A stretch of 47,840 bases of DNA from UBA2266 sp964406945 (GCA_964406945.1 CAYOTO010000023.1:1-47840); one strand, 5' to 3'. Positions 25,580-34,458 are shown, counted from the stretch's first letter. Notes: generated from the letters alone by a model not told the origin. Program-made: numbers and translations.

Positions 25580-26176
25580 ATGGAAAGAAGCATTTCAGTG
25601 AAGGTGCGGCTATTTTCGCTGTGCTCGGTACTGGCGGTTCTTTGCCTGCCGGTTCTACTCTCAGCGGCCGATGTTGCTTTGCTCGTTCAGCATACACCCC
25701 AGCGCGGCGGTACGGTTTCGCCCGGTACGGGGTTGATGAGGTTCGAGGCAGATCAGCAAATCGAACTGACCGCTACACCCAGGCCCGGATATGAATTTGT
25801 GTACTGGCTGGGAGATGTAAGCGATCCGGCCGCCATGACCACAACGGCATATCTGGACACACCCAAGATCATTGTTGCAGTGTTCCAGAAGCACACCGAC
25901 GCCCCTGGCGGTCAGGGTGCTGCAACAAAGGGCTCTTTGCCTTCCAATATGTTTGCAAGCGGCGCCGAAACGTACTACAGTCCGACGTTTTCCGGCGGCG
26001 GCTCCGGCGGCGGTTCCGGCGGCGGCTCTGTTTATATCAGAGGCGGCAATTGGGAAGGCGGCGGCGGAGAAGAAGGCGGCGGCGATCCGGAAGATCCGCC
26101 GATTCCCGAACCGGCTACCGGCGTGTTGCTCGCGGTCGGATCGGCACTTGCCCTTTACAGACGGCGAACAAAGTAG
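25580..26176 (+). CDS. PEP-CTERM sorting domain protein with InlB-like repeat
   Basis: 198-aa exported protein. Signal peptide to about residue 29 (FSLCSVLAVLCLPVLLSA). Residues 35-105 resemble a divergent InlB B-repeat (GGTVSPGTG, then ELTATPRPGYEFVYWLGDV). A flexible Gly/Ser-rich then Gly/Glu-rich linker covers about 135-175. The C-terminus is a textbook PEP-CTERM tail: PEP motif, hydrophobic stretch and a basic RRR cluster. Such proteins are recognised by an exosortase, cut near PEP and released or attached to extracellular polysaccharide; no exosortase gene is in the window. A strong GGAGGAGG precedes the start. Confidence 0.88.
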   Translation: MERSISVKVRLFSLCSVLAVLCLPVLLSAADVALLVQHTPQRGGTVSPGTGLMRFEADQQIELTATPRPGYEFVYWLGDVSDPAAMTTTAYLDTPKIIVAVFQKHTDAPGGQGAATKGSLPSNMFASGAETYYSPTFSGGGSGGGSGGGSVYIRGGNWEGGGGEEGGGDPEDPPIPEPATGVLLAVGSALALYRRRTK

Positions 26177-26242
26177 CTGCATAGACAATTTGGAAACTGC
26201 GAACGATCTTTATGCGGATGCGGTGCGTAAGCGGTATGCTTG

Positions 26243-26521
26243 CTACCCGAACCGGTGGCCGCAGGTCTTTTCGGTGATCAGTTCATCGGCGGTGCGCGGG
26301 TATTTGCGGCAGTTCAGCGGCCGCAGGGCGTAGTGAGCGCACAAACTCTTGCCCTGGTCATCATATCGAAGCCACGGACAGACATTAGGCAGTTTGCAGC
26401 ACTGGCCACATCGCACACACTGCCCCGACCGATTGGCCGCAACCGGCAGAACAGACGTAAAAGTCCGCTTTATCTTCGCACCCCAGGTATTCCTGCTGCT
26501 CGATTCCATTTCGAAGTACAC
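26243..26521 (-). CDS. YkgJ-like cysteine-cluster protein
   Basis: 92-aa protein of the YkgJ zinc/iron-chelating type. The cysteine pattern is clear: CVRCGQCCKLPNVCPWL near residues 35-51, then LCAHYALRPLNCRKYP near residues 60-75, and a final TCGHRFG. Biochemical role of the family is not established; some members may bind metal or mark protein modification. The start is uncertain: GTG at 26521 or ATG at 26509. It is the last gene of a three-gene minus-strand operon, 21 bp after the DUF2752 gene. Confidence 0.78.
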   Translation of the reverse strand: MYFEMESSSRNTWGAKIKRTFTSVLPVAANRSGQCVRCGQCCKLPNVCPWLRYDDQGKSLCAHYALRPLNCRKYPRTADELITEKTCGHRFG

Positions 26522-26542
26522 CCGCCCTTTGCGTGTCGAAAA

Positions 26543-26953
26543 TCAGCCCACATATAGAATCACATAAAGCCAATTAGCTGCAAACAAAACAGCCAAAAAC
26601 GCCCATGCAATGATACGCTCAACCCGGCTTAACTGCAACTGCAACTTGCGGCGAAAACACAATCTGACAGCAAGCAGCAAAAGGCAGATGCCGAAGACGG
26701 ACAACAACAGTGGATTGTATAGCCAGCCCTCAATTATTCGGCCCTGAAGTACAGCTAAGCTGCCTCGGGTGGCGCCGCAAGTCGGACACGGAATCCCGAT
26801 CAGGCGTTTGAACAAACATAACTGCGCCGGCCTGTCGAGGTATTCACCCAGAAAAACCGCCGTACAGCCCAGCACGATCCACAACAGGACGATGAGAATC
26901 GCCCAAAAAGGCCATTGCGGGCGTCGACTCGCCTCCACCAGCCGAAACTTCAT
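26543..26953 (-). CDS. DUF2752 membrane protein
   Basis: 136 aa. Hydrophobic segments near residues 17-38 (WAILIVLLWIVLGCTAVFLG), 83-97 and 113-135 mark an integral membrane protein. The hallmark motif IPCPTCGATRG lies near residues 53-63, as in DUF2752 proteins, where CPxCGxTR sits beside a membrane helix. Function unknown in the family. It lies 12 bp after the DUF4190 gene and 21 bp before the YkgJ-like gene. Confidence 0.85.
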   Translation of the reverse strand: MKFRLVEASRRPQWPFWAILIVLLWIVLGCTAVFLGEYLDRPAQLCLFKRLIGIPCPTCGATRGSLAVLQGRIIEGWLYNPLLLSVFGICLLLLAVRLCFRRKLQLQLSRVERIIAWAFLAVLFAANWLYVILYVG

Positions 26954-26965
26954 CTACGCAACTCA

Positions 26966-27286
26966 CTATGCTTGGATGGTTGCACTTGCCCCCATGAGAA
27001 CGACCATGATCAGCCAGATGAGGAAGCCTATGATTTGAAGTGCGACGCTGACCATGCCGCAAATCTTGCCGGCCTGAGTCATGCCGCGGCCGGACGGGTC
27101 CATGCGGCCGGCGTCCATTTCACGCAAGTCATTGTTGCCCATGACCCAGGCCACAATACCGAGAATGAAGCAGCATACGATTCCCAGAATACCGAGAACC
27201 AGCACTACCACACCGCGATGCGGCGCTGTCGGTTGTTCGGTCGGTGGTTGTGGCGGCGGGGTTTGAGTTGTTGTCTGTTCGTCCAT
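26966..27286 (-). CDS. DUF4190 membrane protein
   Basis: 106 aa. A Pro/Gln/Thr-rich cytoplasmic tail (residues 1-22) is followed by two membrane helices (VVVLVLGILGIVCCFILGIVAW and a second near 78-99). Between them lies the DUF4190-type sequence MGNNDLREMDAGRMDPSG and MTQAGKICGM. AAGGAG precedes the start and a consensus promoter lies at 27364-27392. First gene of the DUF4190-DUF2752-YkgJ unit. Function unknown. Confidence 0.85.
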   Translation of the reverse strand: MDEQTTTQTPPPQPPTEQPTAPHRGVVVLVLGILGIVCCFILGIVAWVMGNNDLREMDAGRMDPSGRGMTQAGKICGMVSVALQIIGFLIWLIMVVLMGASATIQA

Positions 27287-27363
27287 AAAACAAGTCTCCT
27301 TACTCCAAATGTGTCGTTTTTTGGGCGTTATCCAATTTTGGTTGCAGTATTTATCGGCTTTCT

Positions 27364-27392
27364 ATAATCGATAACATTGACCAAACTGTCAA
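27364..27392 (-). promoter_or_regulatory. sigma-70-like promoter of the DUF4190 operon
   Basis: On the minus strand: TTGACA (27392-27387), a 17-bp spacer and GATTAT (27369-27364). A TATAGA three bases further on is an alternative -10. Leader about 70 nt. Confidence 0.55.
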
Positions 27393-27451
27393 GGGGTAAT
27401 AATCACGCGCTGCAAGTGTGGTGCGATGCAGGCGGCGTGGAGAACCACGGA

Positions 27452-27772
27452 TCAGGACTTTCGGAAAACCGCCACCACGTTTTCGACTTCGACGACGAAC
27501 AGACGGTTATCCCCCTCGAAATCGACGGGAATCGCCCCTTTGGGGTTGAAAAGCACCTTGTCGTACTGTCGCAGGGGGATGTCCGGAGAGTTTTCGACCT
27601 CGGCCGAAATCGTTACGATTCTGCCGGTAATTGTCGGAATTTCGATATTATCGGGCAGTTGGATGCCGCCTTTGGTTTGCTTTTTATCCTCATCCTTGCG
27701 TATGAGGACGCGACAACCAATCGGCTCGACCGTTTCAAATGTTTCGGGATCGGGTTGTTTTTGCTTGCTCAT
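27452..27772 (-). CDS. divergent GroES-like co-chaperonin
   Basis: 106 aa with the GroES fold pattern: VEPIGCRVLIRKDED near the N-terminus, a mobile-loop region (KKQTKGGIQLPD), a TGRIVTISAEVE strand and YDKVLFNPKGAIPVDFEG near the C-terminus. The loop keeps GGI but has IQL where canonical GroES has the hydrophobic IVL that docks into GroEL. No groEL is adjacent. The chosen start is ATG 27772; an ATG 15 bp earlier (27787) is possible. It follows topA by 41-26 bp and is probably read from the topA transcript. It may be a specialised paralogue rather than the main GroES. Confidence 0.8.
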   Translation of the reverse strand: MSKQKQPDPETFETVEPIGCRVLIRKDEDKKQTKGGIQLPDNIEIPTITGRIVTISAEVENSPDIPLRQYDKVLFNPKGAIPVDFEGDNRLFVVEVENVVAVFRKS

Positions 27773-27813
27773 CTGTGTAAACCCCATTCAAGGCCTGAAG
27801 GCCGACGGAATCG

Positions 27814-30204
27814 CTATTTGCTCTTGCCGGACTCCTTCTTCTTTTTCTTTTTGGTCTTTTTCTTGCGCCCGAGCAGTTCATCGGCCTGTTCCAGGGTATC
27901 CGGCGGCCATTTGCCCTGGGACTGCAGTTCTTTGAGGTTGTCCAGTTGTTTCATGCTCACGATTGTGCGGCATTTTGGAAATCTGCCGCAGCCGAGGAAA
28001 GGCCCGCGCTTGCTCTGACGCACCACCAGTTCGCCCTGCTTGCATTTGTGGCATTTGACGCCGCTCGGCTCCGGCGGCGGTTTGGGCGGCAGTACGTTGC
28101 CTTCCTTGTCGATCTTCATCGTGGTTTTGCAGTTGGGATAGTCCTCGCATCCGAGGAAGTCGCCGAATCGCCCCTTTCTGAATATCATTGCCTTGCCGCA
28201 GGTGGGGCATTTGTGTTCGCTCTGTTCCGGGGTTACCATTTTGCCTTCCCTGTCGCAGGGGCTGGCGAATTTGCACTCCGGGTATGCCGAGCAACTGAGG
28301 AAACGTCCGTTCTTGCCGAAGCGATACACCAGCGGCTTGCCGCATTCGGGGCATTCGTATTCGCTGGGCTGGGTCTCGGCTTTGGCATGCTTCATCTGCT
28401 CCTGGGCGGTCTCGAGATTCTGCTTGAAAGGCCCGTAGAATTCCTGCAGAACCCGGGCCCAGTCCAGGTGCTGCTCTTCGATTTTGTCGAGTTGCTCCTC
28501 CATGAACCGCGTGAAGGCCACATCCATGATCTTCGGAAAATACTCGCTCAGCTTATCGGTGACGACCTCTCCCAGATCGGTTGCGTAGAAGCGTCTTTCG
28601 CGCTGCTCGACATAGCCTCGATCCTGGATCGTGCTGATGATGGTCGCGTAAGTACTGGGCCGGCCGATGCCCTCCTTCTCCAAGACCTTCACCAGGGATG
28701 CTTCGGTATAGCGCGCGGGCGGTTTGGTGAAGTGCTGCTCGGCGTTGATATCGACGACGCCAAGTTGGCGTCCGACTTCCAGAGCGGGCAGCTTCTGATC
28801 GGTTGTCGTGGTCGACCAGATGCGCGTGAAACCGTCGAATACCTGCACGCGGCCGCCGGCCTTGTAATTGCACTGGCCCACGGACGTCTCGGCCGCAATG
28901 TCCAGATTGGTCACGTTCCACTTGGCCGGAGCCATCTGTGAGGCCACGAATCTTCGCCAGATGAGGTCATAGAGCTTGAATTGCTGATCGGTGAGGAACT
29001 CCCTGATTTCGTGCGGCGTCAGATCGACGTCAGTGGGCCTGATGGCTTCGTGAGCCTGCTGGGCGCTTTGCTTGGATGTGTATTTGTTGGGCTTTTCGGG
29101 GACATATTCCGGTCCGATTCTGTTGCCGATATATTTGCGTGCATCGCTGACGGCCTCGGGTGAGATATGCGTGCTGTCGGTTCGCATATAGGTGATCAGA
29201 CCCAGGGAACCCATCGAGCCGAGATCGATGCCCTCATAAAGCTGCTGGGCGACGGACATCGTACGCTTGGCGGAGAAACTGAGCCGGTTCGACGCGCCCT
29301 GCTGCAAGGTCGAAGTAATAAACGGCGCCGAAGGCCGCGAAGTCGACTCTTTCTTCTTAATATCGAGGATCTTGAACGAAGCGTCTTTGAGGGCGTTGTA
29401 TATTTCCTCGGCCTGTTCCTTGTTGGAGGCACTGAACTTTTCGCCGCGAACTTTTACCAGCTCTCCTTTAAACGCATTTCGCTTGGAGAGCCATTCGTTC
29501 TGCTGCAGAAGAGTCGGGCCGCTCTTCTGTCCCTCCTCGACTTTTATGAAGTTACGCCAATCGGCGCCGTAGTCGGCCTGGAGGTCGCTGGTAAACACGG
29601 CGGGAATGAGCCAGTACTCATCGGGAACGAATGCGCGGATTTCGCGTTCCTTTTCAACGACGAGTTTGACCGCCACCGATTGGACGCGTCCGGCCGAGAG
29701 CCCCTTTGCTATTTTTTTCCAGAGCAGCGGGCTTATCTGATAACCGACAATCCGATCCAGAATGCGTCTGGCCTGCTGGGCCATAACTTTGTCTATGTCG
29801 AGTTTGCCGGGGTCCGTGAAGGCCTCTTTGATAGTGGATTTGGTGATGGCATTGAAAATCACCCTATAGGTGCGTTCGGGCGGAATCTTCAAAATCTGCG
29901 CCAGGTGCCAGGCGATGGCCTCTCCTTCACGGTCAAGGTCTGTTGCGAGGAAGAGCTTGTCGCACTTCCTGGCGGCGGACTTGAGGGCGTTTACCGTGCG
30001 TTTCTTGCCGGGCATGATGTCGTACGTGGGCTCGAAGTCATGCTCGATATCGACATTGAGCCCTTTGGCAGGCAGATCGCGGACGTGTCCCATTGAAGCC
30101 TTCACCTCGAACCTGGGTCCGAGGTACTTGTTTATCGTCTTGGCCTTGGCCGGCGATTCGACTATCACCAGACTCTTGCCGTTTGACCCGGTGGATTTTG
30201 CCAT
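27814..30204 (-). CDS. topA: DNA topoisomerase I
   Basis: Type IA topoisomerase that relaxes negative supercoils by transient single-strand cleavage. 796 aa. The Toprim domain starts at LVIVESPAKAKTI (residue 12) and includes the DLDREGEAIAWHL acidic motif (about 89-101). The catalytic tyrosine is Tyr339 in LITYMRTDSTHIS, with Arg341 alongside. The C-terminal part has three C4 zinc-ribbon modules (YECPECGK, HKCPTCGK and VKCHKCKQG starts), each ending in a CxxYPxC- or CxxFPxC-like half. The extreme C-terminus is a Lys-rich tail. It starts 319 bp after the rdgB stop, so it may have its own promoter, which I could not place. Confidence 0.97.
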   Translation of the reverse strand: MAKSTGSNGKSLVIVESPAKAKTINKYLGPRFEVKASMGHVRDLPAKGLNVDIEHDFEPTYDIMPGKKRTVNALKSAARKCDKLFLATDLDREGEAIAWHLAQILKIPPERTYRVIFNAITKSTIKEAFTDPGKLDIDKVMAQQARRILDRIVGYQISPLLWKKIAKGLSAGRVQSVAVKLVVEKEREIRAFVPDEYWLIPAVFTSDLQADYGADWRNFIKVEEGQKSGPTLLQQNEWLSKRNAFKGELVKVRGEKFSASNKEQAEEIYNALKDASFKILDIKKKESTSRPSAPFITSTLQQGASNRLSFSAKRTMSVAQQLYEGIDLGSMGSLGLITYMRTDSTHISPEAVSDARKYIGNRIGPEYVPEKPNKYTSKQSAQQAHEAIRPTDVDLTPHEIREFLTDQQFKLYDLIWRRFVASQMAPAKWNVTNLDIAAETSVGQCNYKAGGRVQVFDGFTRIWSTTTTDQKLPALEVGRQLGVVDINAEQHFTKPPARYTEASLVKVLEKEGIGRPSTYATIISTIQDRGYVEQRERRFYATDLGEVVTDKLSEYFPKIMDVAFTRFMEEQLDKIEEQHLDWARVLQEFYGPFKQNLETAQEQMKHAKAETQPSEYECPECGKPLVYRFGKNGRFLSCSAYPECKFASPCDREGKMVTPEQSEHKCPTCGKAMIFRKGRFGDFLGCEDYPNCKTTMKIDKEGNVLPPKPPPEPSGVKCHKCKQGELVVRQSKRGPFLGCGRFPKCRTIVSMKQLDNLKELQSQGKWPPDTLEQADELLGRKKKTKKKKKKESGKSK

Positions 30205-30523
30205 ATCAGAAACTCAATAGAATAGTACTGCCGGGCCGAAGACCCGGTTTTTGGGTAAAGATACGCGATACGATTCAGTCATCGGCTTTTTTGCTTTTAA
30301 TATTTAGAATCGGCTCCAGCGGCGCCGGCGAGCAGTCGCTCTGCAGCGAAACCGCAACATTCCGATCCGACGTCCGGAAATATGAGCGGCGAAACACCGC
30401 CTTTTGCGTCACTGACGCGATTATTACTATTAGCCTGAGTCGTCGAGCCGAAAGCCGAACCGACTGCGAAAGCTGCTCTAATAGCTGCCAACCCCATAAC
30501 TGTCAAGGCAAATTCGCGGCCTG
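30205..30523. other. non-coding gap between rdgB and topA
   Basis: About 320 bp with no gene that I can support. A 69-codon ORF on the minus strand (30297-30506) has no ribosome-binding site and no recognisable motif. No clear promoter, terminator or repeat was seen, although topA should need a promoter here unless it is read through from rdgB. Confidence 0.5.
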
Positions 30524-31147
30524 TTATTCGCTGTCGAGAAGTTCCAGCAGTACGGGCTGGAGCTTGCCGATGGCGCAGCCGCGGTGCGAAATTGCATTCT
30601 TCTCAGCCGGCGTCATTTGTGCGGCTGTCTTATTCTTTTCCGGAACGAAGAAGACCGGATCGTATCCGAAACCGTTTCGGCCGATTTCTTTTTCGGCTAT
30701 TAAGCCTTCGAGTTCGCCCCGGGTCTGAGCAAGCACCTTATCCGGACTTGCCAGGCAGAGACTGCAGACGAATCTGGCGGTTCGCGCGTCTGCGGGCACG
30801 TCTTTGAGCAGGTGCAGCACCTTCTCCATGTTCTTATGGTCGATCAGCGACCTATCGGCGCCTTTTTCTTTCTCGCCGGAGTATCTGCTGGATCTGACGC
30901 CCGGTTCGCCCCCGAGTGCGTCGACTACAAGGCCCGAATCGTCGGCAATGGTCCACAGGCCGGTTTGCTTTGCATACCCCAGGGCCTTCTTGCGGGCGTT
31001 CTGTTCGAAAGTGACGCCGTCTTCGACGACTTCTTCGATATTATCGAAGTCACCCAGTCCCAGCCACTCGACGTTCGCCTGGAGCATGGCCGAGAGTTCC
31101 GCGATCTTACCGGGGTTAGTTGTAGCGACGACAATCCTGCGTTTCAT
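30524..31147 (-). CDS. rdgB: dITP/XTP pyrophosphatase (RdgB/HAM1 type)
   Basis: Hydrolyses non-canonical purine triphosphates (dITP, XTP, ITP) to monophosphates, keeping them out of DNA and RNA. 207 aa. The N-terminal signature ATTNPGKIAEL binds the triphosphate. TIADDSGLVVDALGGEPGVRSSRY is the family's second hallmark, with the catalytic acidic residues. FGYDPVFFVPE and ISHRGCAI near the C-terminus are also typical. Its ATG begins one base after the argF stop codon, so it is translationally coupled to the arginine genes. Confidence 0.95.
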   Translation of the reverse strand: MKRRIVVATTNPGKIAELSAMLQANVEWLGLGDFDNIEEVVEDGVTFEQNARKKALGYAKQTGLWTIADDSGLVVDALGGEPGVRSSRYSGEKEKGADRSLIDHKNMEKVLHLLKDVPADARTARFVCSLCLASPDKVLAQTRGELEGLIAEKEIGRNGFGYDPVFFVPEKNKTAAQMTPAEKNAISHRGCAIGKLQPVLLELLDSE

Positions 31148-31148
31148 T

Positions 31149-32060
31149 TCAACTCATCAACTTCTTCAACAATGCACGCTGAAAATGCAGCCGATTTTCG
31201 GCCTGGTCGAATATGATCGAGTTCGGCGATTCGACGACATCGTCGCTTATTTCAAAACCGCGATAAGCGGGCAGACAGTGCATGATCTTCGCACCGGCCG
31301 GCGCTGCGGCGACCAGCTCTGTGTCTACGGCGAATCCTTCGAAATCTTTTACTCGCTGCTGCTTTTGCTCTTCCTGGCCCATGCTCACCCAGGTATCGGT
31401 GTAGATTACATCAGCTTCGGCGACGGCCGCAGCGGCGTCATTTGTCCGCGTTACGCTGTCGGTGCGGGTGGAGTTCGCTATTTCCACGGATTCGTCGTCG
31501 AGTTCATAGCCGGACGGCGAAGCAACCACAAGCTTCATTTCCAGTTTTGCGCACACGAAAGCCAGCGATCTGGCCACGTTGTTGCCGTCTCCCACGAACG
31601 CCACTTTAAGCCCGGCGAGGTCGCCAAGATGCTCGGAAATGGTCAGAATATCGGCCATGGCCTGGCATGGGTGCGACCAGTCGGTAAGGGCGTTTATGAC
31701 CGGGATATCCGAGTATTCGGCGAGTTTGACTGCCGTGCCATGTTCGAAAGTGCGGGCCATGATCCCGTCGACATACCGGCTGAGCACACGGGCGATATCG
31801 CGCACGGGCTCTCGCTTGCCGATCCCGCCGATATCCTCGGGCTTGACATAAATGGCATTTCCCCCGAGCTGCGTCATCGCCACCTGAAAGCTCATACGGG
31901 TTCGCAGGCTCGGCTTTTCGAAAAGCATAGCCAGGGTCTTACCTGCAAGGCAAGTGTCACGTCCGCCGGTTTTATAGAGTTTTTTGAGTTGGCTGCTTTC
32001 ATCCAGCAGTTCCGCGAGCTTTTCGCTTGTAAAGTCATTAATGCAAAGGAAATCTTTCAT
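31149..32060 (-). CDS. argF: ornithine carbamoyltransferase
   Basis: Makes citrulline from ornithine and carbamoyl phosphate in arginine synthesis. 303 aa, normal length, trimeric in known members. The carbamoyl-phosphate site is seen in FEKPSLRTRMSF (Ser-x-Arg-Thr-Arg). DWSHPCQAMAD is the second carbamoyl-phosphate contact. HCLPAYRG is the ornithine-specific active-site motif, which separates it from aspartate carbamoyltransferase. The start at 32060 is 4 bp after the argD stop. Confidence 0.96.
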   Translation of the reverse strand: MKDFLCINDFTSEKLAELLDESSQLKKLYKTGGRDTCLAGKTLAMLFEKPSLRTRMSFQVAMTQLGGNAIYVKPEDIGGIGKREPVRDIARVLSRYVDGIMARTFEHGTAVKLAEYSDIPVINALTDWSHPCQAMADILTISEHLGDLAGLKVAFVGDGNNVARSLAFVCAKLEMKLVVASPSGYELDDESVEIANSTRTDSVTRTNDAAAAVAEADVIYTDTWVSMGQEEQKQQRVKDFEGFAVDTELVAAAPAGAKIMHCLPAYRGFEISDDVVESPNSIIFDQAENRLHFQRALLKKLMS

Positions 32061-32064
32061 TTGT

Positions 32065-33243
32065 TCAGCTTCCCGCCAGAACGCCGTCGAGAATTTTAAC
32101 GGCCTGGTCTATCTGCTCGTTGGTCGTGATCATGGCCGGCATGAAACGAAGCACCGTGTCGTGCGTGCAGTTGATTCTCAGGCCCTTTTCGAGGCATTCG
32201 CTGACAATGTCGGCGCCGCTGCAGTTTAGCTGCACACCTATCATAAGGCCGACGCCCCGCACATGGTCGATCACCGTGTGCTTTGTCTTAAGCAGTTCGA
32301 GTCGTTCGCGAGTGTACTTGCCAAGCTCGACCGCTCTTTCGATAAGGTTGCCTTCTTCTATGGCCTCGATGACCGCCACGGCCGCTGCGCAGGCGATGTT
32401 GTTGCCGCCGAAAGTAGAGGCGTGCTTGCCCGGTATTAAAGATGCGGCTATTTCGGGTCTGGCCATCATGGCGCCGATTGCGACTCCGCCGCCCAGGGCC
32501 TTGGCCATTGTAATTACATCCGGCACGACGTCGTAGTGCTGGTATCCGAACCATTTACCGGTCCGGCCGATGCCTGTCTGAACTTCATCCAGAATCATCA
32601 GTGCGCCGTTTTCGTCGCAGAGTCGTCTAATGGCCTCGAGATACTCGGCGGTCGCGACATTGATGCCGCCTTCGCCCTGGATCGGTTCGACCATAACGGC
32701 GCAGACTTCGTCGTTCATCGCCGATTCGAGGGCCTCTATATCGTTGAAAGGCACATAAGAAAAGCCGGGCAGCATGGGCAGAAAGCCTTCGTGGTATTTC
32801 GGCTGTGCGGTGGCCGTTACTGTGGCGAACGTGCGGCCGTGAAAGCTGCCTTCGGCCGTGATAAACTTGTATTTCTCGCGGGGCGTGTGAACCCTGGCCA
32901 GTTTGAGGGCCGCCTCATTTGCCTCGGCTCCGCTGTTGCAGAAGAAGCTCTTTCCACCGAATGCCCGTTCGCTGAGCAGTTTGGCGAGTCGGCCCTGGGG
33001 TTCCGAGTAAAACGTGTTATCGATGTGGAGCAGTTCGCCGGCCTGTTTCCGCAGGGCTTCGACGACTTTGGGATGGCAATGGCCAATGCCGCTGACAGCC
33101 CAGCCGGGGAACATGTCGAGTATCTTGTTGCCGTCGGCGTCCCACAGGTGGCAGCCCTCGCCCTTGACGATTACGCGCGGCAAACGGCCGTAGTTGGCTA
33201 TTACATGGTTATTGAAAAGATCTATTGTTTCCTGAGTGGTCAT
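32065..33243 (-). CDS. argD: acetylornithine aminotransferase
   Basis: PLP enzyme that converts N-acetylglutamate semialdehyde to N-acetylornithine with glutamate as amino donor; such enzymes often also act in lysine synthesis. 392 aa. Class III hallmarks: FCNSGAEANEAALKLAR near residue 100, LMILDEVQTGIGRTGKWFG near 215, and the PLP lysine in TMAKALGGGVAIG near residue 250. It lies 31 bp after argB and 4 bp before argF. The ribosome-binding site is weak, consistent with coupling to upstream translation. Confidence 0.96.
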   Translation of the reverse strand: MTTQETIDLFNNHVIANYGRLPRVIVKGEGCHLWDADGNKILDMFPGWAVSGIGHCHPKVVEALRKQAGELLHIDNTFYSEPQGRLAKLLSERAFGGKSFFCNSGAEANEAALKLARVHTPREKYKFITAEGSFHGRTFATVTATAQPKYHEGFLPMLPGFSYVPFNDIEALESAMNDEVCAVMVEPIQGEGGINVATAEYLEAIRRLCDENGALMILDEVQTGIGRTGKWFGYQHYDVVPDVITMAKALGGGVAIGAMMARPEIAASLIPGKHASTFGGNNIACAAAVAVIEAIEEGNLIERAVELGKYTRERLELLKTKHTVIDHVRGVGLMIGVQLNCSGADIVSECLEKGLRINCTHDTVLRFMPAMITTNEQIDQAVKILDGVLAGS

Positions 33244-33274
33244 TTTGAAAACATCCGTTTACAAGTCGGTTCGC

Positions 33275-34153
33275 TTATTCGTTTATTATTTCAGTTCCGA
33301 TACCCTTCTCGGTGTAGATTTCCAGCAGCAACGAGTGCGGAATGCGTCCGTCTATTATGTGCGCCTTTCTGACGCCGCCGTCCAGGGCTGTCAGGCAGGC
33401 CTCGACTTTGGGGAACATGGCATCCGTTATGATCCCGGCGCCGATCATTTCCTTGATCTGTTGCTCGTTCAGGCTGGATATCCAGCTTTCGGGGTCGTCG
33501 ATGTCGCGCCGTATGCCGTGCGTATCGCTCAGGACCACCAGTTTTTCTGACTGGACGGCCGCGGCGACCTGCCCGGCCGCACTGTCGGCGTTTACATTCA
33601 GTTTGCCGCCGGTCCTGTCGCGGGCTATCGATGCGATCACCGGGACGGTGCCGCCGTCGCAAAGCGTTCGCAGAAGCGGGCCGTTTACCTGCGTAACCTG
33701 GCCTACCAACCCCAGGTCCAGCTTTCGCCCGTTTTCGCCCGTGAGCCTTATGGTCTCGGCGCTGAGCACGCAACTGCTCAGCGAGTGCAGCCCCATCGGC
33801 TCGCATCCCAACTCGCGCAGCATCCCGCAAATAGGTTCGTTTATCTCATTTACCAGTACATGTTCGGCGATATTGAGCGTTCTTTCGTCCGTGTAGCGCC
33901 TGCCCTGGACCCAGACCGGCTCGATGCCGGCATTGCCCATGGCCCGGGTTATGGCCTTGCCGCCGCCGTGTACGATAATCGGGCGCATGCCTACGGTCGC
34001 CATAAAAGCGATATCCGTAAGCAGCTTTTTCTGCAGGTCGCGGTCGTCCAGTATACTGCCGCCCAGTTTCACAACGACGATGCGGTCGCGAAAATCACGG
34101 ATATACTGCATCGCTTCGACCAGCGCCCGCGCTTTTCCTATGGCTTCTTCCAC
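33275..34153 (-). CDS. argB: acetylglutamate kinase
   Basis: Phosphorylates N-acetylglutamate, the second step of the acetylated arginine route, and in many species the feedback-inhibited one. 292 aa. VVKLGGSIL near residue 27 and VHGGGKAI near residue 61 are the amino-acid kinase phosphate-binding motifs. LNVNADSAAGQVAAAV near residue 190 is the substrate/ATP segment. It uses a GTG start with AGGAG 8 nt upstream. A promoter at 34192-34220 makes it the first gene of argB-argD-argF-rdgB. The roughly 25-residue N-terminal extension could be the helix linked with arginine sensitivity; this is an inference. Confidence 0.96.
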   Translation of the reverse strand: MEEAIGKARALVEAMQYIRDFRDRIVVVKLGGSILDDRDLQKKLLTDIAFMATVGMRPIIVHGGGKAITRAMGNAGIEPVWVQGRRYTDERTLNIAEHVLVNEINEPICGMLRELGCEPMGLHSLSSCVLSAETIRLTGENGRKLDLGLVGQVTQVNGPLLRTLCDGGTVPVIASIARDRTGGKLNVNADSAAGQVAAAVQSEKLVVLSDTHGIRRDIDDPESWISSLNEQQIKEMIGAGIITDAMFPKVEACLTALDGGVRKAHIIDGRIPHSLLLEIYTEKGIGTEIINE

Positions 34154-34191
34154 GGTGTATACTCCTGGTAAACTCTTTTGAGAAACTACTG

Positions 34192-34220
34192 ACTTTAAAC
34201 TCGAAACGGGCCTCAGTCAA
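34192..34220 (-). promoter_or_regulatory. promoter of the argB-argD-argF-rdgB operon
   Basis: On the minus strand: TTGACT (34220-34215), a 17-bp spacer and TAAAGT (34197-34192). Leader about 30 nt. No ArgR-type palindrome was recognised. Confidence 0.55.
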
Positions 34221-34458
34221 GTGCTAATCGGCAGGCTCGCGGTTCCACACGTCTTGAAGTCCGCTGTAAAGGCATGCATTCGACGCAGACGGCTCTGTGG
34301 TTCGGTGGTTTTGCTTCGAATACGGGTGCAGGCAGGCCTGCTCAGACGTAAGTTCATTTCAAATATGCACTTACGTTTAGCGAGCCAAACAAGCTGAAAG
34401 TCGGGATACCGCCGTTCAGCACGTTTTGACCGGCGAGCAGAAATTGCACAAAAATTGT

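Noticed and set aside
30297..30506. 69-aa ORF between rdgB and topA
   Set aside because: No ribosome-binding site before its TTG or ATG, no motif, and low-complexity Ala/Gly-rich translation.
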